DNA of 64,000 nt from Janthinobacterium sp. 64 (GCF_002813325.1 NZ_PHUG01000001.1:1488001-1552000), one strand, 5' to 3'. Shown: positions 49,809 to 58,319, counted from the first letter of the stretch. The notes: a model not told the origin generated them from the letters alone. A program made the numbers and translations.

Positions 49809-50543
49809 CTACATCTGCCGGAACTGGCGCGCAAACGCTTCACTGACAGAGAGTGAGCCATGTCCGCCCTTCAGACGGATATACATCGCCGTACCATCTT
49901 TGTCGATGCGTTCGATCGCATGCAGGTTGACGATGCTGCTGCGATGGATCTGCACAAACTGCGCCGGGTCCAGTTGCTCCAGCAATTCCTTCAGGCTCAG
50001 ACGGATCAAGCTTGCGCCGCCAGCGCTGGCCACGCGCGTGTATTTTCCTTCGGATTGGAAAAAATCGATCTCGCTCACCAGCAGCAGGCGCAAGGTATTG
50101 CCGGCCGACGCCTTGATCCATTTCAGGTAAGACGGCGGCGGCGGCGCAAACACTTGCTGCCACACTGAGGCCGGCGGCGGTGCTGCCGTGCCGCGCGCCT
50201 GCAAACGCTGTATCATCTGCAGCAGCCGTGCCGTCGCCAGCGGTTTAACCAGATAATCAACTGCCCCCGCATCGAACGCCGACAGCGCGTATTCCGCATA
50301 CGCGGTAACAAAAACCACCTGGCTGCGGGCGGGCAGATGCTGTGCCACCTCCAGGCCATTCAAGCCTGGCATCTGTATATCGAGAAAAACGATGTCCGGC
50401 TGCTGCTCCGTGATCAGGGCCAGGGCCGCGATACCGTCGCCTGCCTCGCCCGCAATCTGCAAGGATGGCCACAGCAACTGCAACTGGTCGCGCAGCTCCG
50501 CGCGCAGCAGCGGCTCATCTTCAACGATCAAGGCGCGCGGCAT
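49809..50543 (-). CDS. LytTR-family response regulator
   Basis: A 244-residue regulator. The receiver domain (about 3-120) has phospho-acceptor Asp-55 in IVFLDIQMPGLNG and the KPLA lysine. The LytTR DNA-binding domain (about 140-242) has IDFFQSEGKYTRV and FVQIHRSSIVNL. Its start overlaps the stop of the histidine kinase gene by one base (TGATG), so they form a two-component pair. It sits between paralogs of the Ala/Lys-rich exported family and may regulate them. Confidence 0.95.
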   Translation of the reverse strand: MPRALIVEDEPLLRAELRDQLQLLWPSLQIAGEAGDGIAALALITEQQPDIVFLDIQMPGLNGLEVAQHLPARSQVVFVTAYAEYALSAFDAGAVDYLVKPLATARLLQMIQRLQARGTAAPPPASVWQQVFAPPPPSYLKWIKASAGNTLRLLLVSEIDFFQSEGKYTRVASAGGASLIRLSLKELLEQLDPAQFVQIHRSSIVNLHAIERIDKDGTAMYIRLKGGHGSLSVSEAFARQFRQM

Positions 50544-51838
50544 CAGATAGCTCCTGACGAAACCGGCAAGCGCACGATGGCCGTCACTCCGCGCGGCTGT
50601 GCCTGCAGCACCTGCAGCGTGGCCGCATCGCCATACAATAATGCCAGCCGGGCGTGGATATTCGACAGCCCCACCCCATGGCCATGTCCCGTACTACCAC
50701 CCAGACCAGCGCCGTCATCGTGGACAGTCACTTCCAGCGTGCCACTTTGCAGCACGGCGCCAATACGCAGCGAACCTGGATGCGGCAATCCCTGCAATCC
50801 ATGCCGCAGCGCATTCTCCACCAGCGAAATGAGCATGGCCGGCGGCATCGGCAAGGCGCGCAGACCTTCCGGCACGTCGATGAAAAAGCGTAGACGCTGG
50901 CCCATGCGTATCTGCATGAGCGACAGGTAGGCGCGCGCCAAATCGATTTCGCGACCCAGGGTCGACGATATCGAGCGCATGTCGGGCAAGGCATTCTGCA
51001 GATAGCCGATCAGATGGTCGAGCATCTCCAGTGCCGCGGACGTGTCCGTGCGCATCAGGTATTTCAAATTGGCCAGGGTATTGAACAGGAAATGCGGCTC
51101 CACTTGCGCCTGCAGGGCAGACAGGCGTGCCTGCAAAGCTTCGCGTTCGGCCGCCTGTTCGCGCAACACGGCATCCTGAGCACGCCGACGCCGCGCAAGG
51201 CTGGCTTGCAATTGTGTTGTTACCGCTTCCACGGCGCGCAATGCGCTACCGGTCTGCATGCACAGGCATTGCGCACTCAGGATGCGCCGCACGCGGATGC
51301 GCACGCCTTGCCCTTCTTCGGCACATAGGCGCACCTCCGTGGCGCCGAAAATAAAAAATGGGCGCGATCTTCCCAGCACGATGATGCGTTTGAACGGATC
51401 GTGCGCAAAGGCCGGCGGCCCCGCCAGACCCAGCGCCTGGCCCGTGGCCAAACCGGAAAGCGCTTCCGCGCACAGGTCGAAACTGGTGAAGATATCGAAG
51501 GGCGAGGCCAGCTCGCGCGAGACGCGGGCCGAGATCAGCTCCTCGCTGAGGGTAACGCCTTCTTCGCTGAACTTGCGCAACTGCTGAAGCACCGTGGAGC
51601 GGGCGCCGATCGCAGGTAACAGCAGCATGTAAACACCACTCATCAGTTGCACCCAGCTGACCGTTCCGCCTTTCGGCAAGTACATCAACAACAGCATCAT
51701 CATCACCATTACTGGCGCCAGCGGCAACAGTATTGCGCCGTAAAAACGCAGCAGGGTCTGCCGCATGTACAGGCGTACCAGGCGCGGATCGTGGCGTACG
51801 GGCGGCGCGGCAAAGGAAGGGAAAGAAGGCTTGGACAT
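50543..51838 (-). CDS. LytS/YehU-type membrane histidine kinase
   Basis: A 431-residue kinase. Two hydrophobic segments near 32-85 anchor it. A cytosolic linker with coiled coil leads to the His_kinase domain (His-249 in QVEPHFLFNTLANLKYL). A HATPase follows with LVENALRHGLQG and DDGAGLGG/GVGLSNIHARL. It has no separate periplasmic sensor, so the signal may be membrane or redox related. It is divergent from paralog 2, with 253 bp between them. Confidence 0.93.
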   Translation of the reverse strand: MSKPSFPSFAAPPVRHDPRLVRLYMRQTLLRFYGAILLPLAPVMVMMMLLLMYLPKGGTVSWVQLMSGVYMLLLPAIGARSTVLQQLRKFSEEGVTLSEELISARVSRELASPFDIFTSFDLCAEALSGLATGQALGLAGPPAFAHDPFKRIIVLGRSRPFFIFGATEVRLCAEEGQGVRIRVRRILSAQCLCMQTGSALRAVEAVTTQLQASLARRRRAQDAVLREQAAEREALQARLSALQAQVEPHFLFNTLANLKYLMRTDTSAALEMLDHLIGYLQNALPDMRSISSTLGREIDLARAYLSLMQIRMGQRLRFFIDVPEGLRALPMPPAMLISLVENALRHGLQGLPHPGSLRIGAVLQSGTLEVTVHDDGAGLGGSTGHGHGVGLSNIHARLALLYGDAATLQVLQAQPRGVTAIVRLPVSSGAI

Positions 51839-51972
51839 GGCAGGCGTTTGAGTGAATTTATCGTCATTCTAGCGCCCATCTCCCGGCGCCAGGGAGGCAT
51901 GCGACGGGCGGGCGCCGGTACGGCATGAAGTCCCCTCTACGGAGCATCAGTGCCACCTGCATGGATGGGAGT

Positions 51973-52025
51973 GTAAGCGATTGTAAGGTCCGTCAACGCA
52001 AGCGTTCCGGGACGCGTTTTATGCT
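51973..52025 (+). promoter_or_regulatory. Conserved upstream module, copy B
   Basis: GTAAG-N5-GTAAG (51973-51987), GTCAACGCAAGCG and a -10-like TATGCT (52020-52025) occur in the same order as in copy C. The leader from here through the start codon is about 90% identical to that of copy C by eye. There is no good -35 hexamer, which fits activator-dependent transcription with the direct repeat centred near -50. Confidence 0.68.
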
Positions 52026-52091
52026 GAGTGACACGGGAATCATCCCGCCACCAACAGAGATACCAGACAAACCACCACCGAGGACTGCACC

Positions 52092-52433
52092 ATGAAAAAA
52101 GCAATTGTTACCCTGATCGCCGGCCTGTTCGCTACCGCTGCCTTTGCCCAAACGCCAGCAGCTCCTGCCACCCCGGCAGCCTCGGTACCCGCCAAAGTGG
52201 CAGCGGCCCACACCAAGGCCGTCGTGAAAGCCGACGCCAAGGAAGCGCAAGCCGTCGTCGCCGCGAAAGCGGACGTGGCCAGCGCCAAAACGGAAGCAAC
52301 GGCCACCAAAGCCAAGGCCCACCACAAGGCCAAGCACACCAAGGCCAAGGCCGATGCAAAACTGGCTTCGGCCACCGCTGCAGCATCTACACCTGCTCCA
52401 GCACCGGTAGCCGCACCAGCAGCAGCCAAGTAA
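52092..52433 (+). CDS. Exported Ala/Lys-rich disordered protein, paralog 2
   Basis: A 113-residue member of the family with signal peptide MKKAIVTLIAGLFATAAFA. The mature region has AHTKAVVKADAKEAQAVVAA and KAKAHHKAKHTKAKA, then an Ala/Pro tail. It is nearly identical at its start to paralog 4, including the leader. It heads a two-gene unit with paralog 3, 39 bp downstream. Confidence 0.85.
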   Translation: MKKAIVTLIAGLFATAAFAQTPAAPATPAASVPAKVAAAHTKAVVKADAKEAQAVVAAKADVASAKTEATATKAKAHHKAKHTKAKADAKLASATAAASTPAPAPVAAPAAAK

Positions 52434-52472
52434 TCCTCGATACCATCCCTTACCACTTGCCAGGAAACTACA

Positions 52473-52805
52473 ATGAAAAAAGTTATCGCCACCCTCGTCG
52501 CCAGCCTGTTCGCTACCGCAGCCTTCGCCCAAACCCCAGCCACCCCGGCAGCCTCGGCTCCGGCCAAGGCGGAAGCGGCCCACACGAAAGCCGTGGCCAA
52601 GGCTGAAGCCAAGGAAACCAAGGCAGTCGTGAAAGCCGACGCGAAAGAAGCGGTTGTCGCCGCCGATGCGAAAGCCGATGTCGCCAGCGCCAAGGCCGAC
52701 GCCAAAGCCACCAAGGCCAAGGCCCATCACAAGGCCAGCAAAGCCAAAGTGAAAGCGGACGCCGCCAAAGCAGACGCAGCAGTTGCTGCCACACCGGCAA
52801 AGTAA
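52473..52805 (+). CDS. Exported Ala/Lys-rich disordered protein, paralog 3
   Basis: A 110-residue family member with signal peptide MKKVIATLVASLFATAAFA. The mature part is closest to paralog 1 (AVAKAEAKETKAVVKADAKE, then KATKAKAHHKASKAKVKADA). AGGAAA precedes the ATG. It is probably cotranscribed with paralog 2 and ends before the UUCG terminator at 52874. Confidence 0.85.
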   Translation: MKKVIATLVASLFATAAFAQTPATPAASAPAKAEAAHTKAVAKAEAKETKAVVKADAKEAVVAADAKADVASAKADAKATKAKAHHKASKAKVKADAAKADAAVAATPAK

Positions 52806-52873
52806 GCGCCAATGTAGCCACGCGAGCGCGTCCGCCGGGTCTGCGCTTGCATGGTGACTTCGACCGCAATACC

Positions 52874-52898
52874 AAAGACAGCTTCGGCTGTCTTTTTT
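52874..52898 (+). terminator. UUCG-loop terminator after paralog 3
   Basis: AAAGACAGC-TTCG-GCTGTCTTTTTTT has a stem sequence identical to that of the terminator at 49763, with a seven-base T-run on the plus strand. It ends the paralog 2-3 unit. Confidence 0.9.
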
Positions 52899-53077
52899 TG
52901 TCCCTATGTCCGGCTGCACATGTTATTTGCGCAATTCTTGCGCAGGCGCAGCAAATCATTGCCTGGCCACGTTCGGCATCAGGCACATGCAAGCTATCCT
53001 TCATCAAACCCGTTCCGCCAAAGTCCGCTCAATGCGCTGCGCCCCTCCGAGGCCGCGCGCCACCTTGAAAGCTGCCG

Positions 53078-54034
53078 ATGAACATACGCTGCGTCGTAGC
53101 CCGATTCGCATCCCATCCATCCCTCGAACAGCAAGGCGCACTCGCGCCAGAACTGACTGATTTTCATGGCGAACCGCTACACGCGGCGCAATGGCTGTTG
53201 CGGATCACGGCGCTGCTGGCTGCCGCCCTGCTGGGTTTGAGCCTGATTTTCTGGGTAGCGGCCAACTGGGATCTCTTTGGCCGCGCCAGCCATTTCCTGC
53301 TCTTGCAAACCCTGTTTTCAGGCAGCTGCCTGATCGGCATTCGTTCGGCTACGGGCAGGATACCCATGCTCCTGACTGCCATGCTGGCCATGGGCGCCCT
53401 GTTCGCGTATTTCAGCCAGACCTACCAGACGAGTAGCGACCCATGGCAATTGTTCGCCGCCTGGGCCATCGCTTCCCTGCCCTTGTGCCTGGCGGCGCGC
53501 AGCGATGTGCTATGGATGCCCTGGATATTGGTCAGCTTCAGTGCCTCCACCTTATGGCTTGCCGATGTGGCAGCCTACCGCTGGGACATCGAGGCAATGT
53601 ACATGCCTCACTATGCGGCCAGCCTGCTGCTGTCGGTGACGCTGTGCGGAGCGATGACGCCCTTCGTGACACGCTGGACGGGCGCGCGCGCCTGGCCGCT
53701 ACGCCTGGCCGTCGCATTGACCACGCTGATGGCAGGCACCATCGCCCTGGGCTTGCTGCTCGGTTCGAAACCGGCATACGGCCTGCCGCTGCTGCTCGTG
53801 CTGGCCGCAGTAGCTGCCCTGCTCTTTCCACGTTTTCATGATGTGGTCTGCCACAGCATCATCGCCCTGGGTGCCAATACCATCCTGACGGCATGGTTGG
53901 CCGTTCTCGTATCCGATGGTAATTTTCCTGCAGTACTGATCTTTGTGGGGCTCACTGCGGCGGGCATGCTGGCGTCAACGGGCTACTGGCTGCTATGGCG
54001 GCATCGCCTGCACCGCACGGAGGTAAATGCATGA
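53078..54034 (+). CDS. DUF2157 domain membrane protein
   Basis: A 318-residue integral membrane protein with about eight to nine helices. A soluble N-terminal part (about 1-40) precedes the hydrophobic region LLAAALLGLSLIFWVAANW, the usual DUF2157 pattern. The function is unknown. It overlaps the following GDYXXLXY gene by four bases (ATGA), a pairing seen in many proteobacteria. Confidence 0.85.
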   Translation: MNIRCVVARFASHPSLEQQGALAPELTDFHGEPLHAAQWLLRITALLAAALLGLSLIFWVAANWDLFGRASHFLLLQTLFSGSCLIGIRSATGRIPMLLTAMLAMGALFAYFSQTYQTSSDPWQLFAAWAIASLPLCLAARSDVLWMPWILVSFSASTLWLADVAAYRWDIEAMYMPHYAASLLLSVTLCGAMTPFVTRWTGARAWPLRLAVALTTLMAGTIALGLLLGSKPAYGLPLLLVLAAVAALLFPRFHDVVCHSIIALGANTILTAWLAVLVSDGNFPAVLIFVGLTAAGMLASTGYWLLWRHRLHRTEVNA

Positions 54035-55641
54035 ACGCCCGACTCGACATGCACCAGGCGACGCCAGGCATGGCACGTGCCGTTTCAACTGACATGCCAT
54101 GGCCGCTGCTGATGCTCATCGCTATCGGCGCCTGGCTGGCAGCAATCCCCCTGACATTCGCGTTCGCCTTGTATGCACAAGATCGCTTGATCGAAGGGCA
54201 GGCTGGCTATATCGCAGGCACCCTGATCCTCGCCTGCACCGTGCTGGGGGTACACAGTTTGAGGCACTACTTCTTCATCCAGCAATTCGCGGCACCAGCG
54301 ATCATCGCTGGCTTGCTGCTGCTGGGATTTTCCTTGTTCCGCGACCTGGACACGAACGTAGCCGCTGCCTTGCTGGCACTGTTCGTGTTTGCCATGGCCA
54401 TCCTGCTACCGATCGCGTGGCTGCGTACCTTGCTTGCCGTACCGGCCTGCGCCCTGGTGCTGCTGGCACAGTTACCGCTGGGCGTGGACTGGTTGCATGA
54501 ACACGGCCTCGCCTCGGACATGCTGTTCGACGCCAGCCTCATGGCGCTGGCAATCTGGCTGTTTCTCACGTATTTACAGTGCGCCGTCTTTAACAGACCG
54601 GGCGGCCAACGGACAGCCAGCATGCTCGCCGCCATTTCTTCGGGCTGGGCACTCTGCATGCTGGCTGGCCTCTGCCTGTGGTCAGGAATGGCTTTCCTGA
54701 TGAGCGCCATCATGGATAACACGGGCTGGATCGGCGTGCTCGCGCAAGACCTGTTCAAGGCTCGCGACAATAGTCTCTGGGGTGACCACTGGGGGCGACA
54801 GTCGAGCCTGCTGGCTTTGCTGGCAGCCGCGTTACTGCTGTGCGCCTGGCCAGGATGGCGCCGCGTGCCGGGCGCCATCCTGGCGCTGGCGCTGGCCGTC
54901 CTGGCCTGGTACCTGCCCGCATTGGGGCCGGTCCTGCTGATACTCGCCGTCAGCCTGGCTAGCGGAAGGCGCACGCTGTCCATGACTGCCGCGCTTGCCG
55001 CCGCCTGGATACTCGGCAGCGTGTACTACAACCCAAACTGGCTGCTGGTGGAAAAAGCCGCATTGCTGGCCGCCATCGGTACCTTGCTGGGCGTTTCCGC
55101 GTGGCTGGCGGCGCGTGGCATGCCAAAGATCATGACAGGAGATCAAACGCTTGCAGCACGTCCGGCACAGCCACTGATGGCAGTCTCCGCAACGTTGCTC
55201 ACCGTGCTGATCCTCGGTAACGCAGCCATCTGGAACCGCGAACAGCTGATCGCAAACGGACATCCAGTGTTCTTTGAGTTGCGGATCCTCGACCCGCGCT
55301 CGTTGATACAAGGCGATTATATGAGCCTGAACTTTTTCAGCGACGAATCGAGTTACATTAACTATGCCTATCAGCCCCCCTTCAGAATAGTTGCCACACG
55401 CGATGCCCGCAACATCGGCACGATGCTGCGCCTGCACCAGGACGAGACTCTGGCACCCGGAGAATTTCTGATCGAAATACAACGCAAGAATTCGCGCCTG
55501 GTCATGGCCAGCAACGCCTGGTTCTTCAAAGAGGGCGACGGCGAACGCTGGTGGCAAGCCCGTTACGGCGAATTTCGCGTCATGCCTAACGGGAAAATCA
55601 TTCTCGTGAATTTACGCGACAAGGATTTGCAGGCACTGTAA
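54031..55641 (+). CDS. DUF4401/GDYXXLXY domain membrane protein
   Basis: A 536-residue protein. About eleven helices cover residues 25-400, and a periplasmic C-terminal domain carries the signature LIQGDYMSLNF near residue 425-435. Conserved C-terminal sequence includes EFRVMPNGKIILVNLRDKDL. The function is unknown. The protein partner is probably the coupled DUF2157 protein. Its position between duplicated exported-protein units hints at an envelope role. Confidence 0.86.
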   Translation: MNARLDMHQATPGMARAVSTDMPWPLLMLIAIGAWLAAIPLTFAFALYAQDRLIEGQAGYIAGTLILACTVLGVHSLRHYFFIQQFAAPAIIAGLLLLGFSLFRDLDTNVAAALLALFVFAMAILLPIAWLRTLLAVPACALVLLAQLPLGVDWLHEHGLASDMLFDASLMALAIWLFLTYLQCAVFNRPGGQRTASMLAAISSGWALCMLAGLCLWSGMAFLMSAIMDNTGWIGVLAQDLFKARDNSLWGDHWGRQSSLLALLAAALLLCAWPGWRRVPGAILALALAVLAWYLPALGPVLLILAVSLASGRRTLSMTAALAAAWILGSVYYNPNWLLVEKAALLAAIGTLLGVSAWLAARGMPKIMTGDQTLAARPAQPLMAVSATLLTVLILGNAAIWNREQLIANGHPVFFELRILDPRSLIQGDYMSLNFFSDESSYINYAYQPPFRIVATRDARNIGTMLRLHQDETLAPGEFLIEIQRKNSRLVMASNAWFFKEGDGERWWQARYGEFRVMPNGKIILVNLRDKDLQAL

Positions 55642-55756
55642 GGAAGCATCAGCGTATCCGTTTCATGCAAACTTCATCAATCAGGCACGGCAAAACGCCA
55701 CGAAACGGCGCAACTGGGCGACACTGGCAATCCGACCATTGCCACGAAAGCTGTCC

Positions 55757-56779
55757 ATGTGCCGCCTGCCCCTGTCATTCCTGAGCACCCTCTTCCTGTC
55801 CTGCGCCGCCCCGGCGCAGGAAACTCCTCATTCCTCGCTGGAGCGCGTCCTGCAAGCACAGGACCGCGACAGCCATGGCGACTTGCGCGCCGTCGTCGTG
55901 CTGCGCGATGGCGCCATCGTCGCCGAACGCTATTACAACGGCGAGACGGCCGACACCCTGCACGACATCCGCTCAGCAGGCAAGAGCATCACCGCGCTGC
56001 TGGTGGGCGCCGCCGTGGCACGGGGCCAGCTGGCGACAACAAAAACGGTGGGCGAGTACTGGCCCGAAGTCGCTGGCAGCCCTGCGGGCAAGGTCGCCCT
56101 CGACGACTTGCTCACCATGCGCTCGGGTCTGGCCGCCTTCGATGAAGACGGACAGTCGCCGGGCAATGAAGACAAGCTCGATGCGGCGCCCGATCCTGCC
56201 GCCTTCGTGCGCGGCGTGCCGGCTGCAACAACGCCGGGCGGCACCTACCGCTACAACTCGCTGGGCTCGTACATCGCCGGGAGAGTGGTAGAAAACGCCA
56301 GCGGCGCCGACCTGGAAGATGTCGCCGCCAAGGTGCTGTTCGCACCGCTGGGCATCACGCGCTGGAGCTGGGGCCGCGACGTGGCCAAGCACCCGAAAGG
56401 CCAGGGCAATCTGTCGCTGCGCGCGCGCGACACGGCGAAAATCGGCCAGATGGTGCTCGACGACGGCGTAGTTGACGGCAAGACGGTGATCGACAGTGCC
56501 TGGATCAAGGCCGCGCTGGCGCCGCGCGTGGCCATCGGCGCCGTCGACCGCTACGCCGACAGCTATGGCTATTTCTGGTACGCGAAGACGCAGGACATCG
56601 GAGGACAAGAGATCGCAGTGCATTTCGCCTCGGGCAATGGCGGCAACAAGATCTATGTGATCCCCGCGCGCCGCATGGTGGTCAGCATCGCATCGAGCGC
56701 GTATGGCAAGCCTTATGGACAGCGCCGTTCGGAAGACATCCTGAAAGCCATCCTGAAAGCGGATGCAACGCAGATGTAA
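55757..56779 (+). CDS. Serine hydrolase of the beta-lactamase/esterase fold
   Basis: A 340-residue exported protein with signal peptide LPLSFLSTLFLSCAAPAQ. The catalytic SxxK is SAGK near residue 80, and the Tyr-x-Asn element is YRYNS near 170. A late HFASGNGG may supply the third motif. Such proteins include class C-like esterases, peptidases and beta-lactamases; the substrate is not assigned. The ATG is preferred over an in-frame TTG six codons earlier. Its stop codon lies inside the first GTAAG box of the downstream module. Confidence 0.88.
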   Translation: MCRLPLSFLSTLFLSCAAPAQETPHSSLERVLQAQDRDSHGDLRAVVVLRDGAIVAERYYNGETADTLHDIRSAGKSITALLVGAAVARGQLATTKTVGEYWPEVAGSPAGKVALDDLLTMRSGLAAFDEDGQSPGNEDKLDAAPDPAAFVRGVPAATTPGGTYRYNSLGSYIAGRVVENASGADLEDVAAKVLFAPLGITRWSWGRDVAKHPKGQGNLSLRARDTAKIGQMVLDDGVVDGKTVIDSAWIKAALAPRVAIGAVDRYADSYGYFWYAKTQDIGGQEIAVHFASGNGGNKIYVIPARRMVVSIASSAYGKPYGQRRSEDILKAILKADATQM

Positions 56780-56828
56780 GCGTTTGTAATGACCGTCAAC
56801 GCAAGCGTCCGGGGGCGCGTTTTATGCT
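56776..56828 (+). promoter_or_regulatory. Conserved upstream module, copy C
   Basis: GTAAG-N5-GTAAT (56776-56790), GTCAACGCAAGCG and TATGCT (56823-56828) repeat the arrangement of copy B with 1 bp less spacing. The first box overlaps the stop codon of the serine hydrolase. The similarity continues through the untranslated leader into paralog 4. Confidence 0.68.
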
Positions 56829-56894
56829 CAGTGAGACGGGAATCATCCCGCCACCAACAGACATACCAGACAAACCACCACCGAGGACTGCACC

Positions 56895-57248
56895 ATGAAA
56901 AAAGCAATTGTTACCCTGATCGCCGGCCTGTTCGCAACTGCAGCCTTCGCCCAAACCCCGGCAGCGCCTGCAGCCACCCCGGCAGCTTCGGTACCCGCCA
57001 AAGTGGAAGCGGCCCACACCAAGGCCGTCGTGAAAGCGGACGCGAAGGAAGCGCAAGCCGTCGTGAAAGCCGATGCGAAAGAAGCGAAAGCAGTCGTCGC
57101 CGCGAAAACGGACGTCGCCAGTGCCAAAGCGGAAGCGGCCACCACGAAAGCCAAAGCGCACCACAAGGCCAAGAAAACCAAGGCCAAGGCTGACGAAAAG
57201 CTGGCATCGGCCACCGCCGCTGCACCAGCACCAGCTCCTGCCAAGTAA
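56895..57248 (+). CDS. Exported Ala/Lys-rich disordered protein, paralog 4
   Basis: A 117-residue family member whose first 20 residues and leader nearly match paralog 2 (MKKAIVTLIAGLFATAAFA). The mature region is AHTKAVVKADAKEAQAVVKA plus an extra KADAKEAKAVV repeat, then KAKAHHKAKKTKAKADEKL. The additional repeat unit relative to paralog 2 shows expansion within the family. It is followed by paralog 5 after 42 bp. Confidence 0.85.
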   Translation: MKKAIVTLIAGLFATAAFAQTPAAPAATPAASVPAKVEAAHTKAVVKADAKEAQAVVKADAKEAKAVVAAKTDVASAKAEAATTKAKAHHKAKKTKAKADEKLASATAAAPAPAPAK

Positions 57249-57290
57249 TTCCGACACACCTGACTGACCACATATACAAAGGATCTTAAA

Positions 57291-57545
57291 ATGAAAAAAG
57301 TTATCGCCACCCTGATCGCCAGCCTGTTCGCCACCGCCGCTTTCGCCCAGACACCAGCCGTCGCGCCAGTCGCACCAGTGGCACCGATTCCTGTCGTCGC
57401 CCCAGTCGTCAAGGCCGAAGCACCGGCAGCCGCCGTCAAGCCTGCGACGCACAAGAAAGCCAAGCATCACAAGGCGAAGAAAGCCGCTCCTGCAGAAAAA
57501 GCAGCACCGGCCACACCTGCAGAACCAGCAGCGCCAGCCAAGTAA
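57291..57545 (+). CDS. Exported Asr-like protein, paralog 5
   Basis: An 84-residue protein with the family signal peptide MKKVIATLIASLFATAAFA but a different mature part: Pro/Val/Ala-rich, then a compact basic stretch ATHKKAKHHKAKKAAPAEKA and an Ala/Pro/Glu tail. The His/Lys pattern is the closest of the five to enterobacterial acid-shock protein Asr. AAGGA precedes the ATG. It ends before the terminator at 57563. Confidence 0.85.
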   Translation: MKKVIATLIASLFATAAFAQTPAVAPVAPVAPIPVVAPVVKAEAPAAAVKPATHKKAKHHKAKKAAPAEKAAPATPAEPAAPAK

Positions 57546-57562
57546 TCAAGACCGCGCAAGCC

Positions 57563-57592
57563 AAAAAGACAGGGTTTTCCCTGTCTTTTTTT
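57563..57592 (+). terminator. Terminator after paralog 5
   Basis: AAAAAGACAGGG-TTTT-CCCTGTCTTTTT is a 12-bp stem followed by more T residues. It ends the paralog 4-5 unit and can also act for the convergent fasciclin gene. Confidence 0.88.
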
Positions 57593-57611
57593 CGTCCGCT
57601 TTTTCGTCCAT

Positions 57612-58169
57612 TTATTTCGGCATCAGTACCGTGTCGATGACATTGATCACGCCATTCGACTGGTACACATCATAGGTGCTGATGTTGGCGCTGTTGCCGC
57701 CCTCGTCCATCACCACGATATTGTGCATGCCGTTCATGGCGAACATCAGCTTGCCGCCGCTGGCCGTGGGCAAAGTGGCTTTACCGTCGTGCATCTTGAT
57801 TTCCTTCGCCAGCGCCTTGAAGTCATATTTGCCGGGCACCACGTGGTAGGTAAGGATTTTCGTCAGGGTCGCCTTGTTTTCCGGTTTGACCAGGGTCTCG
57901 ACGGTGCCGGCGGGCAGCTTGCCGAAGGCCGCATTCGTCGGCGCGAACACGGTAAACGGACCCTTGCCTTTCAGGGTATCGACCAGGCCTGCCGCCTTGA
58001 CGGCGGCGACCAGGGTCGTGTGGTCGGCCGAATTGACGGCGTTGTCGACGATGTCCTTGGACGGATACATGCTCTGGCCACCGACCATGGTCGCCATGTC
58101 GGCGGCAAACGGGGCGCTGGCGGCCAGCATGGATGTAATGAACAGTGCTGCGGGAACGAAGGTGCGCAT
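57612..58169 (-). CDS. Fasciclin (FAS1) domain secreted protein
   Basis: A 185-residue exported adhesion-type protein. After the signal peptide (FVPAALFITSMLAASAPFAA) a single FAS1 domain covers about 40-183. It has the two hallmark motifs, GPFTVFAPTNAAFGKLP and the late NGVINVIDTVLMP. FAS1 proteins mediate cell-surface or matrix contacts. It is convergent with paralog 5. Confidence 0.95.
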   Translation of the reverse strand: MRTFVPAALFITSMLAASAPFAADMATMVGGQSMYPSKDIVDNAVNSADHTTLVAAVKAAGLVDTLKGKGPFTVFAPTNAAFGKLPAGTVETLVKPENKATLTKILTYHVVPGKYDFKALAKEIKMHDGKATLPTASGGKLMFAMNGMHNIVVMDEGGNSANISTYDVYQSNGVINVIDTVLMPK

Positions 58170-58253
58170 GATGGTATCTCCTGGATGACTGCGTTTGCGT
58201 GATTGCAGGAGTATTTACGCAGCCGGTCCGCAAACGGATTCAACTCGCTGAAA

Positions 58254-58290
58254 ACAAAAAAACGGCGCCGTGCAAAGCACGACGCCGTTC
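58254..58290 (-). terminator. Terminator of the RND efflux operon
   Basis: On the minus strand AACGGCGTCGTGC-TTT-GCACGGCGCCGTT forms a 13-bp stem with one G-T pair, followed by TTTTTTTG. It lies about 30 bases after the stop of the outer-membrane efflux gene and just upstream of the fasciclin gene. Confidence 0.88.
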
Positions 58291-58319
58291 TTGACAGGCT
58301 TATCGCCGAAGGCAGGAAA

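Noticed and set aside
49417..57545. Histone H1-like or nucleoid DNA-binding proteins
   Set aside because: All five carry clear Sec signal peptides ending AFA-Q, so a cytosolic nucleoid role is unlikely despite H1-like composition.
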